Source: Flavobacteriaceae bacterium UBA3339
GTDB lineage: Bacteria > Bacteroidota > Bacteroidia > Flavobacteriales > Flavobacteriaceae
NCBI GenBank assembly: GCA_002360925.1
Contig: DERN01000009.1
Span: 1 to 32,308 of the forward strand
Direction of reading: 5' to 3'
Length of the DNA: 32,308 bases
The translations under genes were made by a program, and so were the position numbers. Under the pieces are notes generated by a model. The model ran no database searches and was not told where the DNA came from. It saw only the letters and a program-made list of their open reading frames with translations. Below are positions 24,461 to 32,308 of the stretch, piece by piece. The stretch's first letter is position 1, and every line of letters begins with the position of its first letter.

Positions 24461-25768
24461 ATGAAAACATTCATTAAAGGAGACAAAAAAGTTTTAAATG
24501 CTTGGGCATTTTACGATTGGGCCAATTCGGTTTATGCATTAGTTATTTCGTCTTCCATTTTCCCGTTATTTTATGGAGCTCTTTTTCGAATTGAAGATAA
24601 AGAATCCATAAACTTTTTAGGAATCGATACGCCAAGCGAATCCGTTATTAGTTACGTAACAGCTTTCGGATTTTTAATTATTTCAATCATTTCTCCTATA
24701 TTATCAGGAGTTGCTGATTATTTAGGAAGTAAAAAGTTCTTTCTAAAGCTTTTTTGTTTGATTGGATCGGTTTCCTGCATGATGCTTTATTTTTTTTATT
24801 TAGAAAATCTCTACACAGGACTATTTTTCTATATGATGGCATTGATAGGCTTTTGGGGAAGTCTTGTTTTTTATAATTCATATCTTCCCGATATTGCATT
24901 TCCCGAACAACAAGATGCAATTTCGGCAAAAGGATATTCGTTAGGTTATATAGGATCTGTTATTTTATTGATTATTAATTTGATTATGATCATGAAAAGT
25001 GAGGTTTTCGGATTTACAGATAAACTTCAGCCAATGAAAGTTTCTTTTCTTTTAGTTGGAATTTGGTGGCTTGGTTTCAGTCAGATTTCTTACAGAAGAT
25101 TACCTAATTTTAGAAATGATAAAAAAATAAACAAACAGGTTTTATTTTCGGGTTTTAAAGAATTAAAGCAAATATTTCATCAAATAAAGAATTATCCCGT
25201 TTTAAAAGGATATTTAAGTGCCTTTTTTGTTTACAGTATGGCGGTTCAAACCGTTATGATTATAGCAGCATATTTTGGCGAAAAAGAAGTGCAATGGGAA
25301 AACGACGATCAAAGACAAACCGGATTGATAGTGAGTATTTTATTAATTCAATTAATCGCTGTTGTTGGGGCTATTCTAACATCGAAATTGTCTAATAAAA
25401 TCGGAAATATTAAAACGTTAATCATCATTAACAGCGCTTGGATTTTTATATGTATTTGTGCTTATTTTGTTGTAAAACCGGTCGAATTCTATATTGTAGC
25501 TTCAATGGTTGGTTTGGTAATGGGAGGAATTCAGTCGCTTTCACGCTCAACTTATTCAAAGCTATTACCCGAAACAAAAGACACAACTTCGTTTTTTAGC
25601 TTTTACGATGTTACAGAAAAAATTGGAATTGTAATCGGAATGTCGATTTACGGAATCATTGCTCAAATGACCGGAAAAATGCAGAACTCTATTCTATTCT
25701 TGGTTTTATTCTTCGCAATTGGAATCGTTTTACTTGTAAAGACCAAAAGAAAAGAACAAAACAGTTAA
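24461..25768 (+). CDS. MFS transporter, UMF1/Atg22-like family
   Basis: A 435-residue membrane protein with about 12 helices. The N-terminal segment NAWAFYDWANSVYALVISS (about 13-31) is diagnostic of the UMF1 group, related to the fungal vacuolar effluxer Atg22. Bacterial members are thought to export amino acids or other metabolites, but no substrate is established. A conserved SRSTYSKLLPE loop (about 361-371) precedes the last helices. Only 17 nt separate the start from the upstream terminator, and no promoter box fits there. Expression may come from read-through or from a promoter inside the M48 gene. The long polar loop near 205-240 (RRLPNFRNDKK) joins the two halves. Confidence 0.88.
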   Translation: MKTFIKGDKKVLNAWAFYDWANSVYALVISSSIFPLFYGALFRIEDKESINFLGIDTPSESVISYVTAFGFLIISIISPILSGVADYLGSKKFFLKLFCLIGSVSCMMLYFFYLENLYTGLFFYMMALIGFWGSLVFYNSYLPDIAFPEQQDAISAKGYSLGYIGSVILLIINLIMIMKSEVFGFTDKLQPMKVSFLLVGIWWLGFSQISYRRLPNFRNDKKINKQVLFSGFKELKQIFHQIKNYPVLKGYLSAFFVYSMAVQTVMIIAAYFGEKEVQWENDDQRQTGLIVSILLIQLIAVVGAILTSKLSNKIGNIKTLIIINSAWIFICICAYFVVKPVEFYIVASMVGLVMGGIQSLSRSTYSKLLPETKDTTSFFSFYDVTEKIGIVIGMSIYGIIAQMTGKMQNSILFLVLFFAIGIVLLVKTKRKEQNS

Positions 25769-25815
25769 AATTAGGATTATTTGTTCAAAATCTTTTTATG
25801 TAAAAAAAATAATTT

Positions 25816-25823
25816 TATATTTG
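25816..25823 (+). promoter_or_regulatory. Putative minus-7 element for the 190-aa lipoprotein
   Basis: TATATTTG matches TAnnTTTG exactly and would give a leader of about 24 nt. No TTG is present at 17-23 nt upstream; the nearest is 32 nt away. Confidence 0.5.
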
Positions 25824-25851
25824 GATAAATTTAACATTCTTTCTAAATCTT

Positions 25852-26424
25852 ATGAAAAAATTAAAATATATTTTGGCATCAGTGGTTTTAGCAACAGCAT
25901 TCACTTCATGCGAAACAGAAGCTATTGATGAAAAATTGAAAGATGAAACCGTAGCAGGAAAACCTATTCTACGTTTTGAATTAAACGATAAACAAACAAT
26001 TGTAACTGATAAGGTTGAGGTAAAGTGGACAGGAGCAAATTCTTTTTCTATGAAAGCTAGATTCTCTGCTGTAAATAATCAAAAAGAAGATCCAAATTCG
26101 CCTCCATACGATGCCGCTAATTTAATTATAAACTATAGTCACCTTACTATGGCAAATTTTCCTACTGTATTGTCTGTAGATAATCCTAGTAATTATACAA
26201 GTTCTGCTATTTTAGAAATTTATAATGAAAAAGATAAAAGATGGGATGTTTTTACAACTAGTAATGCTAAGGAAAATCAACAAGCAGGATTCTCGAATAT
26301 AACTGACATAAATGAAGAGAGTAAAAATTTTGAAGGTAATTTTGAATATATTTTGTTTTTCGGAAATGAAACTAAGCAACCGCAACGTGTTTCAGGAGGT
26401 CAATTTAAATATGTAAAATACTAA
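25852..26424 (+). CDS. Unrecognised lipoprotein
   Basis: A 190-residue protein I do not recognise. The signal has two lysines, a hydrophobic core and lipobox FTSC (Cys20), followed by acidic residues (ETEAIDE). In Flavobacteriia such acidic residues after the Cys resemble the surface-export signal of lipoproteins, so cell-surface exposure is possible. The remainder is hydrophilic with beta-strand-like alternation (for example KVEVKWTGANSFSMKARF, about 55-72). It has no other cysteine and no membrane segment. The C-terminus is a short beta-like stretch (GGQFKYVKY). The gene has its own promoter box and is followed by a strong terminator, so it looks like a single-gene unit between the MFS gene and lon. 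No function can be claimed. Confidence 0.75.
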   Translation: MKKLKYILASVVLATAFTSCETEAIDEKLKDETVAGKPILRFELNDKQTIVTDKVEVKWTGANSFSMKARFSAVNNQKEDPNSPPYDAANLIINYSHLTMANFPTVLSVDNPSNYTSSAILEIYNEKDKRWDVFTTSNAKENQQAGFSNITDINEESKNFEGNFEYILFFGNETKQPQRVSGGQFKYVKY

Positions 26425-26454
26425 TGGTTTTATAATAATTATTAGATAACATTT

Positions 26455-26488
26455 AAAGCGCTTTTGTAAATACAAAAGCGCTTTTTTT
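26455..26488 (+). terminator. Intrinsic terminator after the unrecognised lipoprotein
   Basis: A perfect 14-bp stem (AAAGCGCTTTTGTA at 26455-26468 with 26471-26484) has a two-base loop (larger in practice) and leads into a T-run. Confidence 0.92.
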
Positions 26489-26490
26489 AT

Positions 26491-26505
26491 TGGCACAATC
26501 ATTGA
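26491..26505 (+). promoter_or_regulatory. Possible sigma-54 minus-24/minus-12 element upstream of lon
   Basis: TGGCAC is followed after 5 nt by TTGA. This is the sigma-54 consensus TGGCACG-N4-TTGC at correct spacing, except that the conserved GC at minus-12 reads GA. Transcription would begin near 26517, about 82 nt before lon. The missing C weakens the call considerably. Confidence 0.2.
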
Positions 26506-26598
26506 CTCATTAAATCACTAATTAAAAAAGTAAAACTTATTATTGAATTAAGGTGTTTTTAGTAGTATAATAATGACACTTTGACTTAGATTACATAT

Positions 26599-29061
26599 AT
26601 GGCACACGAAAAAATAATTTCAATAGACAATTTGTCACTACAAGATTTTGATGCAAATGCAGAGTTTATTCCGTTGTTTTCTCAAGATGATGAAAATGAA
26701 ATGAATAACGAAGAACTTCCTTCAGAGGTAAGTATTCTTCCGCTTCGCAATATGGTGTTGTTTCCCGGAGTTGTAATTCCGATTACGGCGGGCAGAGACA
26801 AATCAATCAAATTAATTAACGACGCGGTTGCTGGCAATAAAACCATTGGTGTTGTTGCGCAACTGAATGAAGAAACTGAACTTCCGGGTGGAAATGACGT
26901 TTATAAATACGGAACTATTGCGAAGATTTTAAAGACTTTAAAATTGCCAGATGGAAACATTACGGTTATTTTACAAGGAAAAAAACGTTTCGAAATAGAT
27001 AATATTACGCAAGAAGAACCTTATTTAAAAGCAGTTATTAAGGAAGTTCCGGAATCAAAACCTGAAACCGAAGAGGAAGAGTTCAGCGCTATTATTGAAA
27101 CAATAAAAGAAACAGCTCAGGAAATCATCAGAGAAAATCCAAATATTCCTTCAGAGGCTGCTTTCGCGATTAAAAATATCGAAAGTAATTCGTTTTTAAT
27201 CAATTTTGTTTCGTCTAATTTAAATTTAGATGTTAAAGACAAGCAGGAATTGTTGGAAATAAACGATCTAAAAGAACGCGCTTTAGGAACGTTGAAACGA
27301 ATGAATATGGAACTTCAGAAGTTAAATCTGAAAAACGATATTCAAACAAAAGTACGTATCGATTTAGATCAACAGCAAAAAGAATATTTCTTACATCAGC
27401 AAATAAAAACCATTCAAGAAGAATTGGGTGGATTTTCGCATGAACAAGAGTTCGAAGAATTGCGTAAAAAAGCAAAAGCTAAGAAATGGGATGCAAAAAT
27501 TCAAGAACATTTTGATAAGGAATTAAGCAAAATGCAACGAATGAATCCTCAGGTTGCCGAGTTTTCAATTCAGCGTAATTATTTAGAATTGCTGTTAGAA
27601 TTGCCTTGGAATGAATATTCTAAAGACAAATTCGATTTAAAAAATGCTCAAAAGATTTTAGATAAAGATCATTACGGATTAGAAGATGTAAAACGTCGTG
27701 TTTTAGAACACATGGCAGTTTTAAAACTTCGAAATGATATGAAATCTCCAATTTTGTGTTTATACGGACCTCCGGGAGTTGGTAAAACGTCGATCGGAAA
27801 ATCGGTTGCAAAAGCTTTAGGACGCGAATATGTTCGTATTTCGTTGGGCGGTTTGCGCGATGAAGCTGAAATCCGAGGACATCGTAAAACCTATATTGGC
27901 GCTATGCCAGGACGTATTATTCAGTCGATTAAAAAAGCAAAAACTTCGAATCCTGTTTTTGTTTTAGACGAAATCGATAAATTGTCGAGCAGCCATCAAG
28001 GCGATCCTTCAAGCGCTATGTTAGAAGTGTTGGATCCGGAACAAAACAAAGAATTTTACGATAATTTCTTAGAGTTAGGTTACGATTTGTCAAAAGTAAT
28101 GTTCATTGCAACTTCGAATAGTTTAAGTACGATTCAGCCTGCACTTTTAGATCGTATGGAAGTGATTGAAATGAATGGTTACACGATTGAAGAAAAAGTT
28201 GAAATCGTAAAACAGCATTTGTTGCCAAAACAATTGAAAGAACACGGATTAGAAGCAAAATCGATTTCGTTAACTAAAAAAGTAATCGAGTTTATCGTTA
28301 CCAAATACACGCGCGAATCGGGAGTTCGTCGTTTAGATAAAGAAATTGCAAATGTGGTTCGTTTTGTCGCAAAATCAATTGTGATGGAAGAAGATTACAA
28401 TGTAAAAATGACCGAAGAAGATATTATCCAAATTTTAGGAGCACCGAAATTCGATCATGATAAATATGAAAATAACGAAGTTGCCGGAGTTGTAACCGGA
28501 TTAGCTTGGACAAGAGTTGGAGGCGATATTTTGTTTATTGAATCGATTTTATCGGAAGGAAAAGGAACGTTGACAATGACCGGAAATCTTGGAAATGTAA
28601 TGAAAGAATCGGCAACGATTGCGTTAGAATACATTAAATCGAATCATCATTTATTTGATATCGACGAAAAAGTTTTCGAGAAATATAAAATTCACGTTCA
28701 CGTTCCGGAAGGCGCAACACCAAAAGATGGACCTTCGGCTGGAATTGCCATGTTAACTTCGATGGTTTCGAGTTTTACACAAAGAAAAATCAAAAAGAAT
28801 GTTGCCATGACAGGAGAAATTACCTTGAGAGGAAAAGTGCTTCCTGTTGGCGGAATTAAGGAAAAAATTCTAGCGGCAAAACGAGCAAATATCAAAGAGA
28901 TTATTTTGTGTAAAGATAACAAACGCGATATTGATCAAATTAAACCGGAATATTTAAACGGACTTACGTTTCATTATGTAGACCGAATGACCGAAGTAAT
29001 CGATTTGGCATTAACCAATCAAAAGGTAAAAAACGCTAAAAATCTATTAAAAGTAGATTAA
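26599..29061 (+). CDS. lon: ATP-dependent protease Lon
   Basis: The 820-residue cytosolic AAA+ serine protease degrades misfolded and regulatory proteins. The N-terminal substrate-binding LON domain (about 45-240) opens with LPLRNMVLFPGVVIP. A coiled region follows (about 240-330). The ATPase has Walker A GPPGVGKT at 390-397 and Walker B around FVLDEIDKL. The protease domain has the Ser-Lys dyad Ser713 (KDGPSAGIAM) and Lys756 (GGIKEK). The first ~40 residues are an acidic leader typical of Bacteroidota Lon. The ATG at 26599 is preferred. The 110-nt upstream space holds a sigma-54-like sequence but no TAnnTTTG box. The gene stands alone between two terminators. Confidence 0.97.
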   Translation: MAHEKIISIDNLSLQDFDANAEFIPLFSQDDENEMNNEELPSEVSILPLRNMVLFPGVVIPITAGRDKSIKLINDAVAGNKTIGVVAQLNEETELPGGNDVYKYGTIAKILKTLKLPDGNITVILQGKKRFEIDNITQEEPYLKAVIKEVPESKPETEEEEFSAIIETIKETAQEIIRENPNIPSEAAFAIKNIESNSFLINFVSSNLNLDVKDKQELLEINDLKERALGTLKRMNMELQKLNLKNDIQTKVRIDLDQQQKEYFLHQQIKTIQEELGGFSHEQEFEELRKKAKAKKWDAKIQEHFDKELSKMQRMNPQVAEFSIQRNYLELLLELPWNEYSKDKFDLKNAQKILDKDHYGLEDVKRRVLEHMAVLKLRNDMKSPILCLYGPPGVGKTSIGKSVAKALGREYVRISLGGLRDEAEIRGHRKTYIGAMPGRIIQSIKKAKTSNPVFVLDEIDKLSSSHQGDPSSAMLEVLDPEQNKEFYDNFLELGYDLSKVMFIATSNSLSTIQPALLDRMEVIEMNGYTIEEKVEIVKQHLLPKQLKEHGLEAKSISLTKKVIEFIVTKYTRESGVRRLDKEIANVVRFVAKSIVMEEDYNVKMTEEDIIQILGAPKFDHDKYENNEVAGVVTGLAWTRVGGDILFIESILSEGKGTLTMTGNLGNVMKESATIALEYIKSNHHLFDIDEKVFEKYKIHVHVPEGATPKDGPSAGIAMLTSMVSSFTQRKIKKNVAMTGEITLRGKVLPVGGIKEKILAAKRANIKEIILCKDNKRDIDQIKPEYLNGLTFHYVDRMTEVIDLALTNQKVKNAKNLLKVD

Positions 29062-29078
29062 ACAATAGTTGAATATGT

Positions 29079-29112
29079 AAAAGCGGAACTAATTATTTTA
29101 GTTCCGCTTTTT
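29079..29112 (+). terminator. Intrinsic terminator after lon
   Basis: AAAAGCGGAACTAA at 29079-29092 pairs with 29098-29111 around a TTATT loop and ends in Ts. It begins 17 nt after the lon stop. Confidence 0.92.
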
Positions 29113-29217
29113 GTTTCCCTTAATAACTTGTTAAAAAAAACACAACTAAAAATATACCAATTTTTTTATTCTATCGTTATAAAGTTATATATTCGTTTTT
29201 ATGTAATTCAACCTAGC

Positions 29218-30228
29218 ATGCGTAAAATATTTACCCTTGTTTCTTTACTAAGTTTATCAGCTTCTTATGCCCAAGTTGGCGGAAAAGACGCCTATCAATT
29301 TTTGCAAATGCCTACATCGCCCAAACAAGCGGCACTAGGCGGAAGTAATGTTACCATTACAGGAAACGAAGTAAATCAGGTTTTATACAATCCGGCATCG
29401 TTAAACGATGAAATGGATCATATGCTTTCGGTAAATTTCGGACGCTATTATGGCGATGTTAGTTTAGGATCGGCGGCTTATGCACACCAATTTAAAAATG
29501 GTCGCAATTTTCATGTTGGCGTTACGTATTTGAATTACGGAAATATTGAGGGATACGATGAAAACGGATTAACAACAGGAACTTTTACAGGAAACGATGT
29601 AGCAGTTTCAGTCGGATATGCGCATCCTATTCAAAATACAAATTTCACGATTGGAGCTAATATTAAAGCTATTTCGTCTAGTTTAGAAAGTTATAATTCT
29701 TTTGCTGTTGCAGCTGATATTGGCGGATTGTATCACGACAATCAATCGGGTTGGACAGCCGGATTAACGTTTAAAAATCTTGGCGGACAGCTTTCAAATT
29801 ATCAAGATACAAGAGAATCAATGCCTTTTGAGATTGTTCTCGGAGTAAGTAAATTATTAGAAAATGTTCCAATTCGTTGGCATTTCACTTTAGATAATCT
29901 TCAAAAATGGGATGTTTCTTTTTCAAATCCCAATCGTTCTCAAGTTGGTTTAGACGGAGAAGTTTCCGAAGAAAAAGTCGGATTCGGAAATAATTTATTA
30001 CGTCACGTCGTTTTAGGAGTCGAATTATTTCCAGAAAAAGGCTTCAATGTTCGTTTAGGATATAATTTTAGAAGCGGCGAGGAAATGAAGATTCTGGAAC
30101 AACGCCATTTTGCGGGGTTTACAGCAGGTTTTGGTTTGCGTATGAAACGCTTTAAAATCGAATATGCATACAATAGATTTACTTTAGCAGGAAATACCAA
30201 TCTTTTAGGATTGTCGGTAAAGCTTTAA
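29218..30228 (+). CDS. porQ: Type IX secretion system protein PorQ
   Basis: A 336-residue outer-membrane beta-barrel of the PorV/PorQ (FadL-like) group. PorQ belongs to the attachment side of the type IX secretion system and binds PorZ at the cell surface in Porphyromonas. A signal peptide (MRKIFTLVSLLSLSASYA, cleavage about residue 18) is followed by the PorQ opening GGKDAYQFLQMPTSPKQAALGG. Alternating strands end in LLGLSVKL. The frame continues upstream to a TTG at 29128, but the extra 30 residues would bury the signal peptide, so the ATG at 29218 is chosen. It starts 106 nt after the lon terminator; I see no TAnnTTTG box there. Its 3' end contains the promoter for cmk. Confidence 0.92.
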   Translation: MRKIFTLVSLLSLSASYAQVGGKDAYQFLQMPTSPKQAALGGSNVTITGNEVNQVLYNPASLNDEMDHMLSVNFGRYYGDVSLGSAAYAHQFKNGRNFHVGVTYLNYGNIEGYDENGLTTGTFTGNDVAVSVGYAHPIQNTNFTIGANIKAISSSLESYNSFAVAADIGGLYHDNQSGWTAGLTFKNLGGQLSNYQDTRESMPFEIVLGVSKLLENVPIRWHFTLDNLQKWDVSFSNPNRSQVGLDGEVSEEKVGFGNNLLRHVVLGVELFPEKGFNVRLGYNFRSGEEMKILEQRHFAGFTAGFGLRMKRFKIEYAYNRFTLAGNTNLLGLSVKL

Positions 30229-30240
30229 TTTGTAATTTTG
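30211..30240 (+). promoter_or_regulatory. Putative cmk promoter (TTG-N19-TAnnTTTG)
   Basis: TTG at 30211-30213 and TAATTTTG at 30233-30240 are separated by 19 nt, an exact match to the Flavobacterium consensus. The minus-33 part lies within the last codons of porQ. The predicted leader is about 15 nt. Confidence 0.55.
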
Positions 30241-30259
30241 ACGTCTTAATAAAAACGTT

Positions 30260-30955
30260 TTGAGAAAAATTACAATAGCCATTGACGGATATTCGTCAAC
30301 CGGAAAAAGTACTTTGGCAAAGCAGCTTGCAAAAGCCTTGAATTACGTATATGTCGATACAGGCGCTATGTATCGTGCGGTAACTTTATTCGCCATGAAA
30401 CAAGGCATTATTTCCGAAAATTCGTTCCAAGTTTCAGAACTTATCAATCAACTTCCAACCATTTATTTAACGTTCCATTTCAACAAAGATTTAGGTTTTG
30501 CCGAAATGTATTTGAACGATGAAAATGTTGAAAAGGAAATTCGTTCTATGGAAGTGTCGAATTTTGTTAGTCAAATAGCGGCAGTTTCAGAAGTTCGAAC
30601 AAAATTAGTTCAACAACAAAAAATGTTCGGTAAAGATAAAGGCGTTGTAATGGACGGACGCGATATTGGAACGGTTGTTTTTCCTGATGCTGAACTAAAA
30701 ATCTTTATGACAGCTTCGGTCGAAATTCGAGCTGAACGTCGTTTTTTAGAATTAAAAGAAAAAGGAGCAGAGGCAGATTATGATGAGGTTTTAAAAAACG
30801 TAACAGAACGCGATGCCATCGATACAAGTCGAACAGACTCTCCTTTAATTCAAGCTGAAGATGCAATCGAAATAGATAATTCTCATCTAACAAAAGAAGA
30901 ACAGTTTGAATTGATTTTAAATCTTGCGAATGAACAAATTAATCTTCAAAATTAA
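30260..30955 (+). CDS. cmk: Cytidylate kinase
   Basis: A 231-residue nucleoside monophosphate kinase, which phosphorylates CMP and dCMP with ATP. The P-loop is GYSSTGKS at 10-17. DTGAMYRAV (about 35-43) is the substrate-binding signature, and MDGRDIGTVVFPDA (about 134-147) the conserved central motif. The C-terminal RDAIDTSRTDSPL segment (about 186-198) completes the family pattern. The start is TTG: a stop lies upstream in this frame, and no in-frame ATG occurs before the conserved DGYSSTG segment. Alignment with relatives (KKITIAIDGYSS) fits a start at 30260. It lies 31 nt after porQ and 16 nt before the nucleoside permease gene, with which it shares pyrimidine salvage as a theme. Confidence 0.95.
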   Translation: MRKITIAIDGYSSTGKSTLAKQLAKALNYVYVDTGAMYRAVTLFAMKQGIISENSFQVSELINQLPTIYLTFHFNKDLGFAEMYLNDENVEKEIRSMEVSNFVSQIAAVSEVRTKLVQQQKMFGKDKGVVMDGRDIGTVVFPDAELKIFMTASVEIRAERRFLELKEKGAEADYDEVLKNVTERDAIDTSRTDSPLIQAEDAIEIDNSHLTKEEQFELILNLANEQINLQN

Positions 30956-30971
30956 GTTGCCAAAATACTAA

Positions 30972-32288
30972 ATGATGAATTTAAAAATTAGATTAGCAAT
31001 CATGAGCTTTTTGCAGTTTGCAGTGTGGGGAGCTTATTTAACATCGATGGGAAATTATTTGGCATCCATCGGAATGGCATCAAAAATCGGACTTTTTTAT
31101 GCAATGCAAGGAATCGTTTCTATTTTCATGCCAGCCATTATGGGAATTATTGCGGATAGATGGATTCCTGTTCAAAGACTTTTGGGATATTGCCATGCGT
31201 TAGCCGCTTTGTTTATTATTATGGCGGGATATTACGGAGCTTCGGCAGGAAGCGAAGCTGCATTTTCGACTCTTTTTCTACTATATTCGTTTAGTGTTGC
31301 GTTTTATATGCCCACTATTGCGTTGTCAAATTCGGTTGCGTACACAGTTTTAACCAATAATAATTACGATACAATTAAGGCATTTCCGCCGATTCGAACA
31401 TTAGGAACTGTTGGTTTTATTTGCGCTATGTTGTTTGTTAATTTTAGTGGAACTCTTAATGATTCTTTCGCTTTTAATTTCGACGCTGTTGAAGGCTTTT
31501 TGAGTTTTCAAAATACCTATCATCAGTTTTATGTTTCGGGAATTATCGGAATTATTCTGTTTTTATTTTCATTTAGTTTACCACATTGTTCAATTAATAA
31601 ATCCAGCGATAAAAAAACATTGTCCGATATTTTAGGATTGAAAGCTTTTGCTCTTTTTAAGGAACGAAAAATGGCAATTTTCTTCATTTTTTCGATGCTT
31701 TTGGGTGTTTCGCTTCAAATTACAAACGGATATGCAAATCCGTTTATTGCAAGTTTTAAAGATATTCCGGAATATGCAAATAGTTGGGGAGCAAATAATG
31801 CCAATGCACTTATTTCGTTGTCTCAAATATCAGAAACACTGTGTATTTTATTAATTCCTTTCTTTTTAAAACGATTCGGAATTAAAAAAGTTATGTTAAT
31901 GGCGATGTTTGCTTGGGTATTACGTTTTGGATTATTTGTAACAGGCAATCCAGGAAATGGAGTTTGGATGTTTATTTTATCGATGATTGTTTACGGAATC
32001 GCATTCGATTTTTTTAACGTTTCAGGATCTTTATTCGTTGACCGAGAAACCGATAAAAGTATTCGATCTTCAGCTCAAGGAGTTTTTATGATGATGACAA
32101 ATGGATTTGGCGCCACAATCGGAATGATAGGAGCACAGTTTGTAGTAAATTATTTTGTATTTAACCATTCTGATGTTTCGACCCAATTAGAAGGCTGGAA
32201 AATTTCTTGGACTATTTTTGCCATATATTCCTTAATAGTCTCATTACTATTTGCTGTTTTGTTTAAGTACAAACATGAAAGGAAATAG
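30972..32288 (+). CDS. Nucleoside permease, NHS family of the MFS (NupG-like)
   Basis: A 438-residue transporter with 12 predicted membrane helices, matching the nucleoside:H+ symporter family of NupG and XapB. The N-terminal signature FLQFAVWGAYLTSMGNYL (about 14-31) and the GIIADRWIPVQRLLG loop (about 58-72) are typical. Two ATGs are adjacent (30972 and 30975); the second gives the MNLKIRL start seen in relatives. It is 16 nt downstream of cmk, which suggests cotranscription: nucleosides imported here would yield pyrimidine monophosphates for Cmk after phosphorylation. The stop at 32286-32288 leaves 20 nt to the end of the window, too short to show a terminator. Substrate is inferred from family only. 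Confidence 0.9.
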   Translation: MMNLKIRLAIMSFLQFAVWGAYLTSMGNYLASIGMASKIGLFYAMQGIVSIFMPAIMGIIADRWIPVQRLLGYCHALAALFIIMAGYYGASAGSEAAFSTLFLLYSFSVAFYMPTIALSNSVAYTVLTNNNYDTIKAFPPIRTLGTVGFICAMLFVNFSGTLNDSFAFNFDAVEGFLSFQNTYHQFYVSGIIGIILFLFSFSLPHCSINKSSDKKTLSDILGLKAFALFKERKMAIFFIFSMLLGVSLQITNGYANPFIASFKDIPEYANSWGANNANALISLSQISETLCILLIPFFLKRFGIKKVMLMAMFAWVLRFGLFVTGNPGNGVWMFILSMIVYGIAFDFFNVSGSLFVDRETDKSIRSSAQGVFMMMTNGFGATIGMIGAQFVVNYFVFNHSDVSTQLEGWKISWTIFAIYSLIVSLLFAVLFKYKHERK

Positions 32289-32308
32289 AATTAATGATAA
32301 CTAAAAAA

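Noticed and set aside
29128..29217. N-terminal 30-residue extension of PorQ from a TTG
   Set aside because: It would place a hydrophobic extension before a complete signal peptide; the ATG at 29218 gives the family start.
1..32308. Search for tRNA, rRNA, IS elements, toxin-antitoxin pairs and defence islands
   Set aside because: No cloverleaf-like sequence, transposase, terminal inverted repeats or defence-type domains were found; gene content is housekeeping throughout.

Overview
The window is ordinary chromosomal backbone from a low-GC member of the Bacteroidota, almost certainly a Flavobacteriaceae and probably Flavobacterium or a close relative. Grounds: a PorQ type IX secretion protein, a fused CcoN-CcoO cbb3 oxidase subunit with a single-heme CcoP, a lipoprotein-type TamA (TamL) next to TamB, repeated TAnnTTTG minus-7 promoter elements (some with TTG 17-19 nt upstream), leaders without a clear Shine-Dalgarno, and several lipoproteins with short Cys-terminated signals. 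No insertion sequence, prophage, CRISPR array, rRNA or tRNA is visible.

Layout. (1) 141-7488: tamB and tamL overlap by 29 nt and form the envelope translocation/assembly module. (2) 7593-9020: a sigma-54-type response regulator with no adjacent kinase, closed by a strong terminator. (3) 9338-15692: the cbb3 cytochrome oxidase locus on the + strand. It runs ccoS, ccoNO, ccoQ, ccoP, terminator, ccoG, ccoH and a TauE/SafE-like membrane protein. It starts with an FNR/CRP-like dyad centred about 41.5 nt before the start predicted from a perfect TAnnTTTG box. The copper ATPase ccoI, which I expect next to ccoS in relatives, is absent. (4) 15842-21364, - strand: rsfS-ftsH, a terminator, then a new promoter and a tightly packed block of LUD protein, cdsA, psd, acyl-CoA-binding protein and an exported Mn-type superoxide dismutase. 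(5) 21462-23502: birA, divergent from rsfS, meets a lipoprotein msrB tail to tail with no spacer; msrB overlaps an alpha/beta hydrolase. (6) 23595-26424: an M48 lipoprotein protease, an UMF1/Atg22-like MFS transporter and an unrecognised 190-aa lipoprotein. (7) 26599-29061: lon, preceded by a near-match to a sigma-54 promoter. (8) 29218-32288: porQ, then cytidylate kinase with its own promoter and a TTG start, then a nucleoside permease.

How it fits together. The genes serve envelope biogenesis (TamB/TamL, CdsA, Psd, PorQ), membrane and cytosolic protein quality control (FtsH, Lon, M48), microaerobic respiration (cbb3) and envelope oxidative defence (lipoprotein SOD and MsrB). I did not find a clearly new multi-gene system. 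The points most worth checking are regulatory: the FNR-like architecture at ccoS, a 13-bp inverted repeat between ccoG and ccoH, the sigma-54-like sequence before lon, and the head-on birA/msrB arrangement. The unrecognised lipoprotein also deserves a search. Promoter and terminator calls are pattern matches only. Several start codons were moved downstream of the longest possible reading frame, as noted in each entry.
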